Source: Purshia tridentata (Eukaryota; Streptophyta; Magnoliopsida; Rosales; Rosaceae). From it: a DNA stretch of 44,253 bases. The stretch is taken from positions 1-44,253 of the forward strand of contig QANT01006945.1 in NCBI GenBank assembly GCA_003254885.1, written 5' to 3'. This document shows, one piece after another, positions 10,700 through 22,303 of this stretch (positions are counted from its first letter, which is position 1; every line of letters begins with the position of its first letter). The position numbers and the translations under genes were made by a program. The notes under the pieces are model-generated. The model was not told the DNA's origin, did no database searches, and worked only from the letters and a program-made list of their open reading frames with translations.

Positions 10700-12796
10700 A
10701 GGAAATGCTTCTTCGGCTTCATAGCTCTCGGTCGAGAATTTGGCTGGTAAGATTCACATCATGTTAACTTCAGTATCTTGTGGTACCTTGGTCTATTCAT
10801 CAGTTTTGATGGCTTCGGCCACATCCTCCATGGGAAGACTGCTATACTGCTACCTCATTTTTGAAGGTCAGCGGGTTCTGATTGTCGTCTAGAGGCCAAT
10901 TTTCACTTAGATTATTCAATAGATCGTCCTCTGCCACCTCATCATTCCTATAGTTAAGGAGTTGGGTATCGATCATCTTTTATCTTGGCCATCTCCTCTT
11001 CCCAATAGGCTTCAGCCTTGGAAGAAATTTAAATGTACTTCCAAGGCCCACACCTTTTGTTTATCAAGCTCGGTTGGAGGGAATAGGTAGTAAGTAGGAG
11101 TGATGTAGAAATATTCCCTTAAGTGCAGAAGATCAATTGTCGACATTATGAGCTCTTCTCATGACATGCCTTAGAATTCCCTAAACTCTTCTCTGGCTGC
11201 TTGGGCCTTTCAGTAACCCAAATATTTTGCCTTTAGGACATTAAATTCAAACTTGGTAGCATTTGCAAGATAAGATTTCTTCAATTCTCTAGTCCTTAAC
11301 TTTTCCAACATAGCCCTATCGGCCAATCAAATTTTGTATAGGTTAATGGGCAAATGTTCCTTATGAAAGTTTTTCATGAACCTCAAGCTAATGTCAGAAA
11401 AAGGTGGATCATGTTCTTTGTCCATGATGAGCTTCTCCTTTTTGGGCTACACCTTTCTCTTAGCCTTGGGTGAAATAACCCTGGCCATCCACTAGTTGAG
11501 GTACCCTTCTTGGCCTTAACTTGGGTCAACGGGTTAGGTCGTACCTGCACCATGAGTATCCCTTTGGTCTTGACTTGTACATTGACTTCCATAAGCTCAA
11601 TACCTATGGCATGTATCTCGAGTTCGGCCAACACCCCACTTCATTGTGGAGCTAGCCGAAATACCATTGAATTCACACATCTTGGTACAATCTCAAATTT
11701 TTCATGAGGTAACTCTCTTGCCTCCTCTACTTCCATCTTCCTCGCCTCTGCCTTCTGCCTTTGTATTTGGCGCTTCTAGGACTTGGCTAAAGGTTGGATT
11801 GCATGACTTCTAGGATCTCGACCGTACCAAAGGTTGCCAGTAAGAATGAGTGGCTTGAAAGTCCTCACTGCTTGGCCTGCCTGACCACAGGCAGCTTGGT
11901 TCTGGGCCACATACTCTTTATCATAGAACAGCCTTGGGAATGATAACCGTCTTTTAACTGAAGGCTTCTCTTGCTGTCTAGTCCGATTTATTTCTCCTAT
12001 CTGATCATACAGGTCGGTCGGAATGTCATCTTCTTTCTTGGTTTTGGGACTGTGTGGGCTGTAGTCAACATCATTCAGCTCTGGTTTTGGTTCAACCGTG
12101 GCCACTGCTTTCCCTTTGCAGATTTTTTATCCCTCTGCTAAATCCCGGATTGTGAGCATGGCCAGAACCTTAACAAGCTTGGCCTTGTCCTCCTTAACCT
12201 TAGGTGGATTCACTTTAGCCTGTCATTGGCTGTAAAAAACAACTGGGATTACTGAGGGTGGACATGGTCCTCCTCCTTTGCTTCGATCATGTGATTTCGA
12301 GTGGGGAACTATCAATCTTCATGGCGGTCTTCGGGAATGTTAATTGCTTTTCGTCAATGAATTTATGCACCAAATCACGAAAAACAAAACAATCATTAGT
12401 TGAATGACTCCACAAATTATAATACTTACAATATGCTTTGTTCTTAATTTCAGCTGACCATGGTAAATTATGGCTGGCCGGTAACTTATTTTCCCCTCGA
12501 CCAAAAGATTATCAAAGATCATCTAGGCCTTTGCAATATTGAAGGAATAAGTGCGTGTGTGCTACCTCTTGAACCCTTAGGTTTAGCTATGGTTTTGGTT
12601 TAAGTGGTTTGTTCTCTTAAGGTTTTGCGAACCAAAGGAGACTCAATGGCTACATTGGCCACTAAAGCTTCGGCTTTGTTCGATTTCTCTCACTCAGCCA
12701 TTCCTATCGTCTAGCTTTTGTAGTAGGTTCATTTAGACGCCGTCTTCTTTTGGGTTTCCTCTTTGACAATTGCCTCATAATGGCCAACTTGGGTCC
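10700..12796 (-). pseudogene. Gypsy gag remnant
   Basis: Two regions are recognisable. 12480-12320 in one minus frame reads KAYCKYYNLWSHSTNDC, the Cys/His cluster seen in plant gypsy gag upstream of protease. 12105-11776 is a charged linker containing IPTDLYDQIGEINRTRQQ. The N-terminal capsid-like part should lie to the right of 12796 but is absent there, because another LTR begins at 12797. Multiple stops make this a pseudogene. The extent toward 10700 is approximate. Confidence 0.6.
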
Positions 12797-15547
12797 TGTA
12801 ACGACTCGTACCTTCCTAAGTGAATGTTAATAGGGCCCACAGTTAACTTTTGTTTTGAGTGGGATTTTAGCTTTGACCTTGGGTCCGTTAGGAAGGTGTT
12901 GAGCTCACGAGTTCGTTGACATGCGGCATGGGTCGTTTAGAGTGACGGTTCAAAAGTTAGGAATGTGTTAAGGGACTCAAAAGTTGACTTTTTAAATTGC
13001 TCGGATTTTAGATTTGACTTTGACTTGGTTGCGTAAGCTCGACTCCACGAGTCCGTAGACACGTAGCATGCATCATTTGGAGCTACGGTTTGAGAAATAC
13101 GGACGTGTGAAAATAGGGGTAAACTTGTAATTACGTTGAAGTGAGTTTAAATTTTCAGAAAATTCTGGAAATTTCCCCCTTTTTATTTCTCTCTCCTCTC
13201 CCCTCTCCCCTCTCTGCGCGCAGACAGCCCTTTTCCCCCCAGCCCAGCCCGACATCTTCTTCCTCTCTCCCCTGCGTGATGTCCAGCCCCTTTTCAGGCC
13301 ACCCAAACCCGCCGGCGACGCCCCCAGCCGCCGGCCAGCGACCCTAGCCTCTCCTTCCGTCACCCCCAGCCCTCTCTCTTCTCTCTCCCAATTTCTCTTC
13401 CTTCCCTGCGCGCGACCCACGCGACCATCCAGCCACCTTTGGCCATTTTCCGATTGACCCAACCCCACCAGCTGCTTTCCCAGTCGCTAGCCAGCCACCC
13501 CAGTCCTCCCCCTCGCCTGCCGTCGCTCCCACGCGCAGCGAGAAGCTCGGAAAGCTCAGCCTTGCCGCGAGCTTCCCCCACCGTTTCCAGCTGTTTCCAG
13601 CCACAATTGGCCCAGGTTCTTGGTGAGTTTTCTTCCTCCTTCCATGGGCTTTCATTCCCCTCTAATTGGGTGGTTCAATTTTGAGTAATTGTGGAAGATT
13701 GAATTTGGGGGTTTGAAGCTATTTTCGGGTTTAGCTTGGGTTTTTAAAATAAATACAAATTGTGAGGTGTTTTGGGCAATTTCCGTAATTAGGAACCTTT
13801 AATCGAAGATTGGAACGAGAAATTTGGGAAATTTCGAGGAAATTGGAAGTTGATTGTTGGTGCTTATGCCCATTTCGGGATTTCTAAAAATCTAAGGTGT
13901 TTCTGGTGATTTAATGGCAATTGGAAATGATTTTCACCTTTAGGAACGATTATTGAGGCTTAGAATAGTTAATTTGAAGAAAATTGGAGAAATGGTGAGT
14001 TTAGGGTGAAATTGGGCACTTATGTGTTGTCGAAACGACACTCGGACGACCCTCGGTCAAGTTAGGTAGAATGGAGGTTAATTGGGAAAATTTACCAGAT
14101 AAAAATAAGCTAGTGGCATCGGGTTTTGAGTCGCGACAGAAAATGAGTTGGGCTATATTTAAATATAGATTAGTGGAGCGTGATGCCTAGAACGTGCATT
14201 TGTGTTTTTACGACCTTAAAGTGAATAGTATTCTAACGCCTTGTCATTCTCGTGTTAGGCGACACTCCCGAGTCCAGAGACGATCCAGCCGGAGACCAAA
14301 GCTAGGCTATCTCTGTGAGTGGACACTTGTTTATAAATTTCATGATTTAATTCATATTTATATGTTGAGTTTTAATTGAGTTTTATTAATTGAGAAATAT
14401 TATTTGGTTCTTGAGCATGGTTTGAGGATTAATGCATGAAAATAGATTTGATGTGCTCGGGAATTATTTTTCATGATGATTTATTCGAGTCGTTAGATCT
14501 TGGAAACGTTTTGATTTCTCAAGTAAACGTACGTGGGTTACTCGTATCTTGAAATATTAAAGGTTTTGTTATTAAAAAAAGATTTTATAGTTGTTGGTTT
14601 AATGATTTCACAGTATTGGAAAGGTTATATGTTTTTATGGGTGAAAGAGATTTATGGGAAATGGTTTTCAAACCACCCTTTGCAGTACCCTTCAGATTAT
14701 TAGATTGCATAGGTCATTGGGACCCATCACGGCACACACATAGGCTTTGGGCCGTGTGTCGGGATGCCTAGCTCTTTGGGGGTGGCCCTGCGTGCACGTA
14801 TGGCAGGTATATTGGCCCTGCATGCGTACGGCAGGTCGTGGGCCCTGCACATGTACGGCAGGTTCGGTGGGTAACTGTTTGGGTGAGCGTTTTTATTATT
14901 ATATCAGTTTCACAAGAATGTTTCAATGGGTATAAACTTTCAGTTCTGATTTGATGTTTGTCAGCTGGATTAGTTTTATTTATTTTTCCCAAAAAATCTC
15001 AAAGTGGATTTTAAGGTATTGATTTACTTATAGTCACTAGTGGATTTTTACGAAATGTTTTAAAACTAGGGGATTTTAAAGAGGGTTTGTGAGGTCTTAA
15101 GGAAACTTGAAAGTAAAGGATTATTAATGCTTATTTTGGTTTACGTCCACTAACTAAGTTTATCTCACTAGTTTTATCTTTGTTTGTTGTTTTAATTTTC
15201 CCCCCAGGTTGTAGCGGTGGAATGGTCGAGCCAAAGACGTCGAGGCACTCTTGCGAAGTTGTGAAATTGTAGAAACTAGTTCTCTTTATATTTTATATTC
15301 TTTAGTAAATTTTGTAGCACCGCTCTGTTATTCTAGGGAATACTTAACTAATTGGTATTGAAATTTGGGTGGAGACCCTTTGGTTGTGGTAGAGGAGCTG
15401 TGGTACTTAGAAGTGCTTTTGCAAGTCTTTTTGGAAAGGGTTAGTCCAATCTCAAGGGAGGTTCTGCCGAATTTTCGGTAGGATTTTCCTTGATATTGGA
15501 TTCCCGCAGGACCACTTCGAGTTTCAGGGTGGAAATTGGGGTCGGCA
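12797..15547 (+). mobile_element. LTR of a second family (E), 2.75 kb, no internal coding region
   Basis: Starts TGTAACGACTCG and ends near GGTCGGCA, giving TG...CA ends. The internal plan matches the A-D LTRs: GTTGACTTT-rich start, a conserved GAGTTCGT...AGACACGTAGCATG segment (13040-13070), a GC-rich 500-bp block (13190-13660), a conserved 95-bp block at 14711-14804, a hairpin array, then CCCCCCAGGTTGTAGCGGTGGAA (15200-15222, shared with 20631-20653). The overall sequence is strongly diverged from A-D. No 5-bp target duplication is visible (GGTCC on the left, TCCTA or AAGCA on the right), so it may be a recombination product rather than a clean solo LTR. Confidence 0.65.
14711..14870 (+). 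repeat. Conserved LTR block plus hairpin units in element E
   Basis: 14711-14804 is the block shared with all A-D copies (GGGACCCATCACGGCACACA onward). It is followed by three units of the GCCCTGC...GTACGGCAGG type at 14789-14866, then TTCGGTGGGTAACTG. Each unit can fold as CCTGC-loop-GCAGG. Confidence 0.7.
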
Positions 15548-16196
15548 TCCTACAAAGCAATGAAATGGAAGCAATTAAATCTACTTATGCAAGAAATAAA
15601 CACAAGAAATTAAACTTAAACTGGGGATAAGTAAATCAAGCTTTAAACTTGCAACAAAAATCAAAAGTAGCCGAAGAACAACATATTTCAAAATCCAAAT
15701 TCTTGAGAGAAACCATATGATTTTCTCAAGAATGAACCTAAAAATTGAAAACACCAGACAAAATCATAATAAAAACCTATGAATTTCGAGAATTATCAAG
15801 AGACTTGATGCTCTTGATTTTTTGGTGGTGGTTGAAGGTCCTCTCTTTGTCCTTGTGGTCGTGTATTTATAGTGAAAAATTCCTAGGAATGATGCCTTGA
15901 TCATGCAAGAGTCACAACTCTTCATTCAAAAATGGCATAATTTCCCAACGATCACTTCCTCTCATCTCAGCTGCAGTCTATGGGATTTTAAAAGTCATAC
16001 CTTTTCACATACCAAAACAAGCCTGAATCCCAAATTAGTCATGTCTTCTCATTTCGTTGGGCCTCGTTCTGGATAGCCTTTAATGCCATATCTGACGTAA
16101 ATATAGGCTTGGTCCTTGCCTGAGTCTTTAATTTAGTGGCCCAAAACTCATTAATCTTTCAATTCCTTTACCCAAGCCCATTTGCAAAATCAGGCC
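15548..16196 (-). repeat. Gypsy 5' LTR (right copy), partial
   Basis: Direct repeat of 2403-3027. Its left part is cut by element E at 15547. Similarity to the left copy ends at AAATCAGGC (16188-16196). An indel of ~25 bp near 15985-16025 distinguishes the copies. Confidence 0.75.
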
Positions 16197-16632
16197 CAAG
16201 CACATACCGAAATCATAAGTTATAAAGATACATTTCAATATTTCCTATTAAATCCAAACTTTTCACATTAAGGGCATAATCGTCCATATTCTTAGATAAT
16301 TGACAAACCAAGAATCTGGATCCAAAATTATTCCAAAAAATTCATATGGACTTCTCTCGCTTTGTACCATTTCTCTACCACCTCAATTTCAAACTTGGGT
16401 TTCTAAAATTTTTCCATAAGTCGAATATATCCTTAAAAAGTTAAATATAATCACCAAAATATCATTTTAACCTCAAATAATTTCTCTATCAACTCCAAAG
16501 TTATGATTGTCTCCAAATTAATTTTTGAAAAAATTCTTGTGTCCAGCAAACTAAATTTTCTTTAGGTTCCTTAAGTCTAAAATCAATAAAAGTTTCAAAT
16601 TTCCAGTGAAATTGGGATGATTTGTTACATAG
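16197..16632 (-). repeat. Probable LTR fragment of a third family
   Basis: Read on the minus strand it starts TGTAACAAATCATCCCAATTTC at ~16632, a typical LTR start (TGTAAC). The interior is AT-rich without coding potential. The other end abuts the gypsy LTR. Assigned from the terminus only. Confidence 0.35.
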
Positions 16633-17230
16633 GAGGTCGAGAGGAAGATGACCCAGTAGGTGGGAGTTTGTGTCGTCGCCGAAAACACAAGATCATTGAC
16701 AAGGTTTGATTGGATCATGACTTAGTGATGGGTTCAAGGCTATTTCAGGTCGGGTTGGCGTGGAGGAAGGCTGAGTTGGGCTGGTGGACTTGGGTCATCT
16801 AGACATGGTCGGACTTGGCTAGTCTATGAGCACAACTGACAGAGACCGAGAGAGAAGAGAGATTGGGTGAGGGAGAGAGAGAATAGAGAAATCAGTTTTG
16901 TTTTTAATCTGGTCTTTTTTTGTTGCACAAAATATAAGTTTGCCCCTCATTTCGAAAGCTCGTAACTTTCCAACCATAGCTCTAAATCGCATTCTGTTTT
17001 CGTTTATGTGCTTGTAAGGTTATGACCTTTCCAACAAACCCATAAAGAATCACAAAAGCCCAATAAATAAAAAAGTCAACCTATGGTCAAATTAATTTAA
17101 AACAAAGATTAGAAAATTAACCCAAAACATTTTATTTCTCGAATAAGTTCCCAAAATCTTTTAAAGTACTTTTCAAAATAAAACTTGAAAAAATACAAGA
17201 TCTCATATGTCGCTGAAGGGATGCTTGACA
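16633..17230 (-). repeat. Diverged LTR 5'-part related to family A-D
   Basis: Shares with A-D, in the same minus orientation, the sequence of landmarks GTCGTCGCCGAAAAC, a GAGA-rich tract (16840-16890), TTTGCCCCTCATTTCG, CGTAACTTTCCAACCATAGCTC and ACCTTTCCAACAAACCCA. Strongly diverged and truncated, hence old. Confidence 0.5.
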
Positions 17231-18460
17231 ATCCGATTTTGGGGGGATTAAACCCAAACCTAACCCCATTATCACCTTCATAGTGCGTATTGTAGAGAAA
17301 CTTCTTTCATGGAGTCCTTACACAAAAATCCCCTATAGTGACTGGCCGGAGTAGAAAGAGGCGTCGTAGGAGAGGTTGCCGAAAAGATAAGAAGGGGAGG
17401 AAATGGGTTCTTGCGATTGGGGCTGTTGGGTTGATGGGTTATTTCTTTTCTTTTTTGGTTTTAAATTATTTTTATCTCTTACCAATAAAAATTTTTGGTA
17501 CATTAATTAGAATTGTTAACCATAGTTTATTATAGTTAAGACATGACACATGGCATAAACTTAATAAAGTGGTAAGCAAAATTAAGGTGGCGAGCAAATT
17601 CTCTAGAACAATTAACATGTCAGCTCCTTAGTTCATCCACCTACAATAAATCTTGTTAGCTTTTCATCAATGCGATTACTTGCGTACTTTGTTGGCACCG
17701 GCCTATTATTTTAACTTTTATTTTGACCAAAAAAATTTAAAAGAAAATGATTATATAGTCCAGATTTAGACTTTCATGCCCTCTTAGATCCATCTTCTTA
17801 ATTGGACTTCCCAACTAGTCCACTTAATTTTTTTCGGCACATACTTAATCCAATACCGGTCCACCTTCTAACTTTTACATCTCTCTCTGTCTCTCTCTAT
17901 TTGTCACTCACACTCGCGTTCTCATTTCTAATTTATAATTTAATTTGTGCTTCATATATTAATTAACTTTAGGGTAAATATTGGTGGAATGGACAAGTTT
18001 CAACAACCAATACCTAGTTAGACTACTGCTCCCAGGCGTAGCATCGCTCATTGGTAAATATGCATGAACTCAGTCACATTGATTTTTGGTTTCTACTTAC
18101 TGATATAAGGAATTTGAAATTTCTATAGATATAAGGCCTCTTTAAATTTCATATGGTGGAGAGAAATACCATTGAATTGATAGCTAATTGTTTTGTTTTT
18201 TGGTATTTTCAAATTGAAACATAGAATAAAACCAGTTTAATCATGTCAATTGATCCACCTTTATTTCAAATATAGTACACAATATAATCACTGCGGTGAA
18301 ATACCATATATGCAAGGCTAGATGGATTATGGTCACAATATAGTCAATGCTACCGTTTTGGAAGCATAATGGGGGAAAGCTGCAAAGAATTGAAGGTATC
18401 CATCCAAAATAGTCTTTTTTATTTGGTGAAAGTCGTATACGATACAAGATCAATAGTATA
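17231..18460. other. Unassigned AT-rich DNA, no supported gene
   Basis: 17338-17420 is purine-rich and gives a short Arg/Lys-rich frame followed by a hydrophobic stretch (65 codons, 17338-17535); it has no recognisable domain and no conserved context. A CT microsatellite lies at 17880-17900. The CACTA insertion at 18461 is immediately preceded by ATA (candidate 3-bp target site). Confidence 0.3.
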
Positions 18461-18479
18461 CACTACAAGAAGAAAGAGT

Positions 18480-18815
18480 TTGGGTGACGAGCCACTTTTC
18501 GTCGCTGGAGAATATTTGGGCAACGAACAATTTTGATTTTGGGCGGCGAATTTTTTGGCCGCTCAAACGAACTTGGGCGACGGAAAAAAAATAATCGTCG
18601 CCCTAGATATTTTGGGCGACGAATTAATGTTGTCGCCCTAATCAAAACGAGGAACTGCATTTTGGGCGACGGCAAAAACTGTTCCGTCGTCCAAATTATT
18701 TGGGGCGACGAAATTTTCGGCGACAACTAATATTTCGTCGCCCAAAATGGAATAATTGAATTATGGGCGACGGCTTATGACTTTGGTCGATGAAATGGGT
18801 TTGTCACCCAAAGTT
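18480..18815. repeat. CACTA subterminal repeats of the second element
   Basis: Ten or more direct and inverted copies of TTTGGGCGACGAA lie within 340 bp of the terminus, the same motif as at 1120-1531. Confidence 0.8.
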
Positions 18816-19627
18816 TAACAATTAAAATCACCCACGCCTTCTTCTTTCTTCTTCCTCGTGAATCTGCCTTCCTCTCCCTCCAGTGCCACCCTTTGCAAAT
18901 CTTTCTCTCTCTCTCTCTCCGGCACCCCTCTCTCTCCGCCGCGCCCCTCCCCTCTCTCCACCGCGCCTCTCTCCCTCTCTCCACCAAATCCAGCCCCTCC
19001 CCCTCCCAGGTAGGAAACCCAGCCCCACCCGCACCCCATTTGCGAAACCCAGCCCCACCCCAGCTCGTGAAACCCCTCCCCCCCACCGGATCTCCCGATC
19101 TGCCTCGGTGGGTTTTTTTTTTTTTGGTTGTGATTTTCTGTTTTTATTTTTCTTATTTTTCTGATATTCTGATTTTTTTTGTTTATTTAGGAATTTTGTA
19201 TTGTTATTTGGATTTTTATGTTTTTGTTTTAATTGGGTTTTATTGTTAAAGTTTGGGTATTTGATTAATTTATTTTATTTTGGTAATTTGTATTTTCAGG
19301 AACTTGGAATTGTGAAAGGTTGATTTGGAGGATTCTATATTTTTAAGGTAAATTTTTTCATTTTGAAATATTATTGTGAATTTATTAGTTAGTTTGTATA
19401 TAATTAGTTAGTTATTAATTTGTATGTTTTTAGTTTGTTTGTTAGTATATTATAAATAATTGTAAGATGTAGGTTAATTATTAAATGCATATTAGTTAAG
19501 ATACATTGTTAAATTTATATTTTAATTTATTTGTTGTCTTTTATATTTATATTGAACTGCTTGTGCGAAGTTATCAATAGATAACTTTGTACCTTGTACT
19601 GTCATTAATTTATAAACCTTAGTTCCC

Positions 19628-19835
19628 GTTTGAGAGTTTATTGGTAGCGCTTGTGAGCAATGGTGCTCAGTGCGCCAATAGACTCTTGAATTGTCCCATT
19701 TTTGACCCGTTTGAGAGTTTATTGGTAGCGCTTGTGAGCAACGGTGCTCGGCGCGCCAATAGACTCTTAAATTGTCCCATTTTTGGACAGTTTGGGAGTG
19801 CACATTGTGGGTGGTATGGTTTGTGGCTCGAGTGA
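19628..19835 (+). repeat. 81-bp tandem repeat, each unit a long hairpin
   Basis: Two full units (19628-19708, 19709-19789) and a partial third (19790-) share a period of 81 bp. Each unit contains GAGTTTATTGG and, ~35 bp later, CCAATAGACTC, which pair with one wobble, and inside them GAGCA/TGCTC, giving a two-storey stem-loop. They lie upstream of the transposase start. Confidence 0.75.
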
Positions 19836-20082
19836 CGTGTTTCGATCTTGGGATATTTGGTAGCATCTCCTAATGTTCTTCGAGTGCATACTAGATATGA
19901 GTTCTCAATATCTACGTCGTGCACTTGGAGAACTGCAGGGAGATTGTACTGAAATTATCTCAATCGAAACATGTCGTAAGAGTTGCAAACCATCGACACA
20001 CATTGTGCACTCTTGAATGGGATAGGACCCTTATCGGAGGCATAAGGAGATCAACGATCGTTTACTCTGAAACAGACATTAT

Positions 20083-20166
20083 GGATCGGGAGTGGATACA
20101 GAACCTGAATCGTATCAGTGCACAATATTTTGCTGGGATCGACTCGTTTATCGAAGCAGCAATACA
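20083..20166 (+). pseudogene. Start of TNP2-type CACTA transposase (transposase-associated domain)
   Basis: ATG at 20083 opens MDREWIQ followed by ...SAQYFAGIDSFIEAA. The pattern MDR-W ... Y--G---F---A is that of the N-terminal transposase-associated domain found in plant TNP2 proteins. Only ~28 codons remain before the junction with LTR fragment F, after which the frame reads repeat sequence. Confidence 0.55.
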
Positions 20167-20987
20167 GACCCTAGCTCTGCACATGTACGACAGGATATTG
20201 GCCCTGCATGCGTACGGCAGGTAGTAGGCCCTGCGTATGTACAGCAAGATTATTGGCCCTGCATGCGTATGGCAGGTCGTAGGCCCTACGCATGTGCGGC
20301 AGGTTCGGTGGGTAACTGTTGGGTACGAATTTCTATTATGATATCAGTTCCAAAGTGATATTTAGCAACTTATCTAGTTTTATTGATTTTCCAGAAAATC
20401 TCAAAGTGAATTTTAAAGTACAGATTTACTCATAGAGTTTTCAATGGATTTTACGAAAGTTATTTAAAACTGGGGGGATTTCAAAAAGAAACGTGAGGTC
20501 TTGGTGCCAAGCTATTTCTTTAGTTTGCTGTAATAACGGATTTTTATAATTTTGATTAAATAATTCTTATCTTCGTCCACTCACTGAGTTGTCTTACTAG
20601 ATTTTATCCTTTGTTGTTATTTTAAATTTTCCCCCAGGTTGTAGCGGTGGAACGGTCGAGCCAAAGACGTCGAGGCAGTTTAGCGAACCTTTGAAATTGT
20701 AGGAACCAATGATTCTTGTAAATTTTATCTTCTGAATATATTTTGTAGCGCGGCTCTGGTAACCTATTGAAGACTTAAGTAATTGGTTTTGAAATTTGGG
20801 TCGGAGACCCTTTGGATTGTGGTAGAGGAGCTGTGATACTTAGAAGTGTTTTACAGGTCATCGTGGATAAAAGGGTTCGTCCAATTTCAGGGGAAGTTTT
20901 GCCGAAATTTCGGTAGGATTTTCTTTGATATTGGATGCCCGCGGGATCACTCCGAGTTCCAGGTGAAATTCGGGGAGGGTCCTGTCA
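20167..20987 (+). mobile_element. LTR 3'-half of family E (fragment F)
   Basis: Starts inside the hairpin array (GACCCTAGCTCTGCACATGT...) and runs to a terminus ...GGGTCCTGTCA at 20987. It shares with E the array units, TTCGGTGGGTAACTG, CCCCCAGGTTGTAGCGGTGGAA and TGGTAGAGGAGCTGTG. The 5' half is missing. The left breakpoint lies in a repeat unit, consistent with illegitimate recombination at the array. Confidence 0.7.
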
Positions 20988-20999
20988 AAAATACCATTC

Positions 21000-22057
21000 A
21001 CCTAAATTTCATTTTTGTTAGTCATCTTGTCCTTCTCCTTGTCGTCAATCAAGAATTACCCAATAAAAACCTTGCGTAATGGGCTGACCTGAGATCTAGT
21101 ACCTACTGAGATTTGGACTCAACTATACAAAAAAAGTTCCAATAATTTCATACCTTCTTTCCCTCCCAATCTGTTCCAACAACAACTTCCATGTTTATGT
21201 TCCATCATGCTCAAATGCAATAAATATAAATAAATAAATATATAGAGCAAAATTGAATTAAAAAAATTTCAAGTATATCATATAGAATGACAAAAAAATA
21301 TCATAATGTCACCGCAAATAGAATTATTCATCAAATTTAATAAAGTCAAATTTCAATCATAAAAGTTTTCCAAATACTTCCTATTTTTCTGCAACTTTCA
21401 GTTTTTTTTTTTCTCGAATTTGGCCCTTCAATTGGCCTATCAAATCACCCCCAAATTCTGTAATCTTATACTCGTTGGAAAGTTTTGCATCTCTTCTTTA
21501 TAACCATATAAAGATCATGTAAATTAGATAGTTAAAACTCCAGATAATTGATCACAAATTAGGGTACCCGAAACTGAAAATTTTCTGAAAAAATTTCCAC
21601 ATTTCTTGATTTTCACCAACTTCAATCCCCTTCAAATCTAACACCCCAAACCGGTTCCGTAGGCGTCCAAAACTAGTTTAAAGTGTCCTAAATCAATTTC
21701 CCATGCCCAAAACAACCTAAAACTCAAAACTTGATTTTAAACATAAAGCACCTCCGAAAATACTTTCCTTTTTCTTATGGTTTTTTTTATTTTTTAAAAC
21801 TTTCTAATCCTCCTTTCAACCTAACTAAAACAGAAACTAAAGGTAAACTAAAAATAGCTCAGCACTCATAAAAATACCACAAAAAATGCTACGTGCTCGG
21901 GATGACTAATACTAATTAACTATAGGGTCAAACAAATTTTAAAACAAAAATGAAAAATTCTAAAAATTCCTGAAATTAACCTCAAATCAAAATTTTGTAA
22001 AAATTATGGGTCTCATACTTGCCTTGCTCTATGACGCTCCAAAACTCGGGTCTGTCA
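21000..22057 (-). repeat. Probable LTR fragment of another family
   Basis: On the minus strand it starts TGTGACAGACCCGAGTTTTGG at 22057, a common plant gypsy LTR start, and continues through AT-rich sequence with landmarks (CCCGAGCACGTAGC, GGACGCCTACGGAACCGG) that parallel the LTR plan seen elsewhere in the window. The left limit is uncertain. No coding capacity is seen. Confidence 0.4.
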
Positions 22058-22160
22058 CAGCATCACCTACCTTGCACATCTATCTACATTAAAAACATTT
22101 ACACATAGACAAAATTCCAAAGAAGGTCAAATGGTAAAAACAATAATAATAAATTTAAAA

Positions 22161-22303
22161 GACATGCATTTCCGACTTAATCATATTCTTTTGAGGAAGG
22201 AATACATCTCGAATCATACACTCACTAAATAAGACATGCATTTCCGACTTAATCATATTCTTTTGAAGAAGGAATACATCTCGAATCATACACTCACTAA
22301 ATC
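22161..22303. repeat. 72-bp tandem duplication
   Basis: Two consecutive copies starting GACATGCATTTCC (22161 and 22233) differ at one base (GAGGAAGG against GAAGAAGG), so the duplication is recent. Non-coding, just downstream of the RecQ fragment. Confidence 0.9.

Larger units (their letters stand above)
2403..16196 (-). mobile_element. Ty3/gypsy retrotransposon, Tat/Ogre-like, decayed and nested
   Basis: Near-identical direct repeats at 2403-3027 and 15548-16196 flank a minus-strand gag-pol remnant in gypsy order: gag, protease, RT, RNase H, second RNase H, integrase. A second (archaeal-type) RNase H between RT-RNase H and integrase is diagnostic of the Tat lineage. Between integrase (ends ~6610) and the left LTR there is a ~3 kb segment coding on the opposite strand for a PMD-type protein remnant. 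All frames are broken by stops and shifts, so the element is dead. The 5' part was invaded by, or recombined with, another LTR (12797-15547), and some gag N-terminus, leader and LTR sequence appears missing there. Confidence 0.85.
18461..20166 (+). mobile_element. CACTA transposon, 5' part, truncated
   Basis: Begins exactly with CACTACAAGA at 18461, followed by subterminal GGGCGACGAA repeats (18480-18815), a C/T-rich leader (18840-19090), a T-rich intron-like stretch (19105-19300), tandem hairpins (19628-19835) and the first codons of a TNP2-type transposase (20083). The sequence then switches abruptly to LTR fragment F at ~20167, so most of the transposase and the 3' end are lost from this place. 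It belongs to the same family as the element ending at 1539 but has opposite visible ends, so the two are separate copies or parts of a rearranged one. Confidence 0.75.

Noticed and set aside
13073..13684. Several overlapping frames in the GC-rich block of element E, both strands
   Set aside because: Low-complexity Pro/Ser or Gly/Arg compositions on both strands of a C/T-rich tract, no conserved domain, and the region is inside a non-coding LTR.
17338..17535. Small Arg/Lys-rich protein with a hydrophobic tail
   Set aside because: Purine-rich repeat-derived sequence, no homologous family recognised, no promoter or neighbour context.
18775..19249. Gly/Arg-rich and Pro/Ser-rich frames near the second CACTA end
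   Set aside because: They come from a CT-rich microsatellite leader (18900-19080) read on both strands; no domain.
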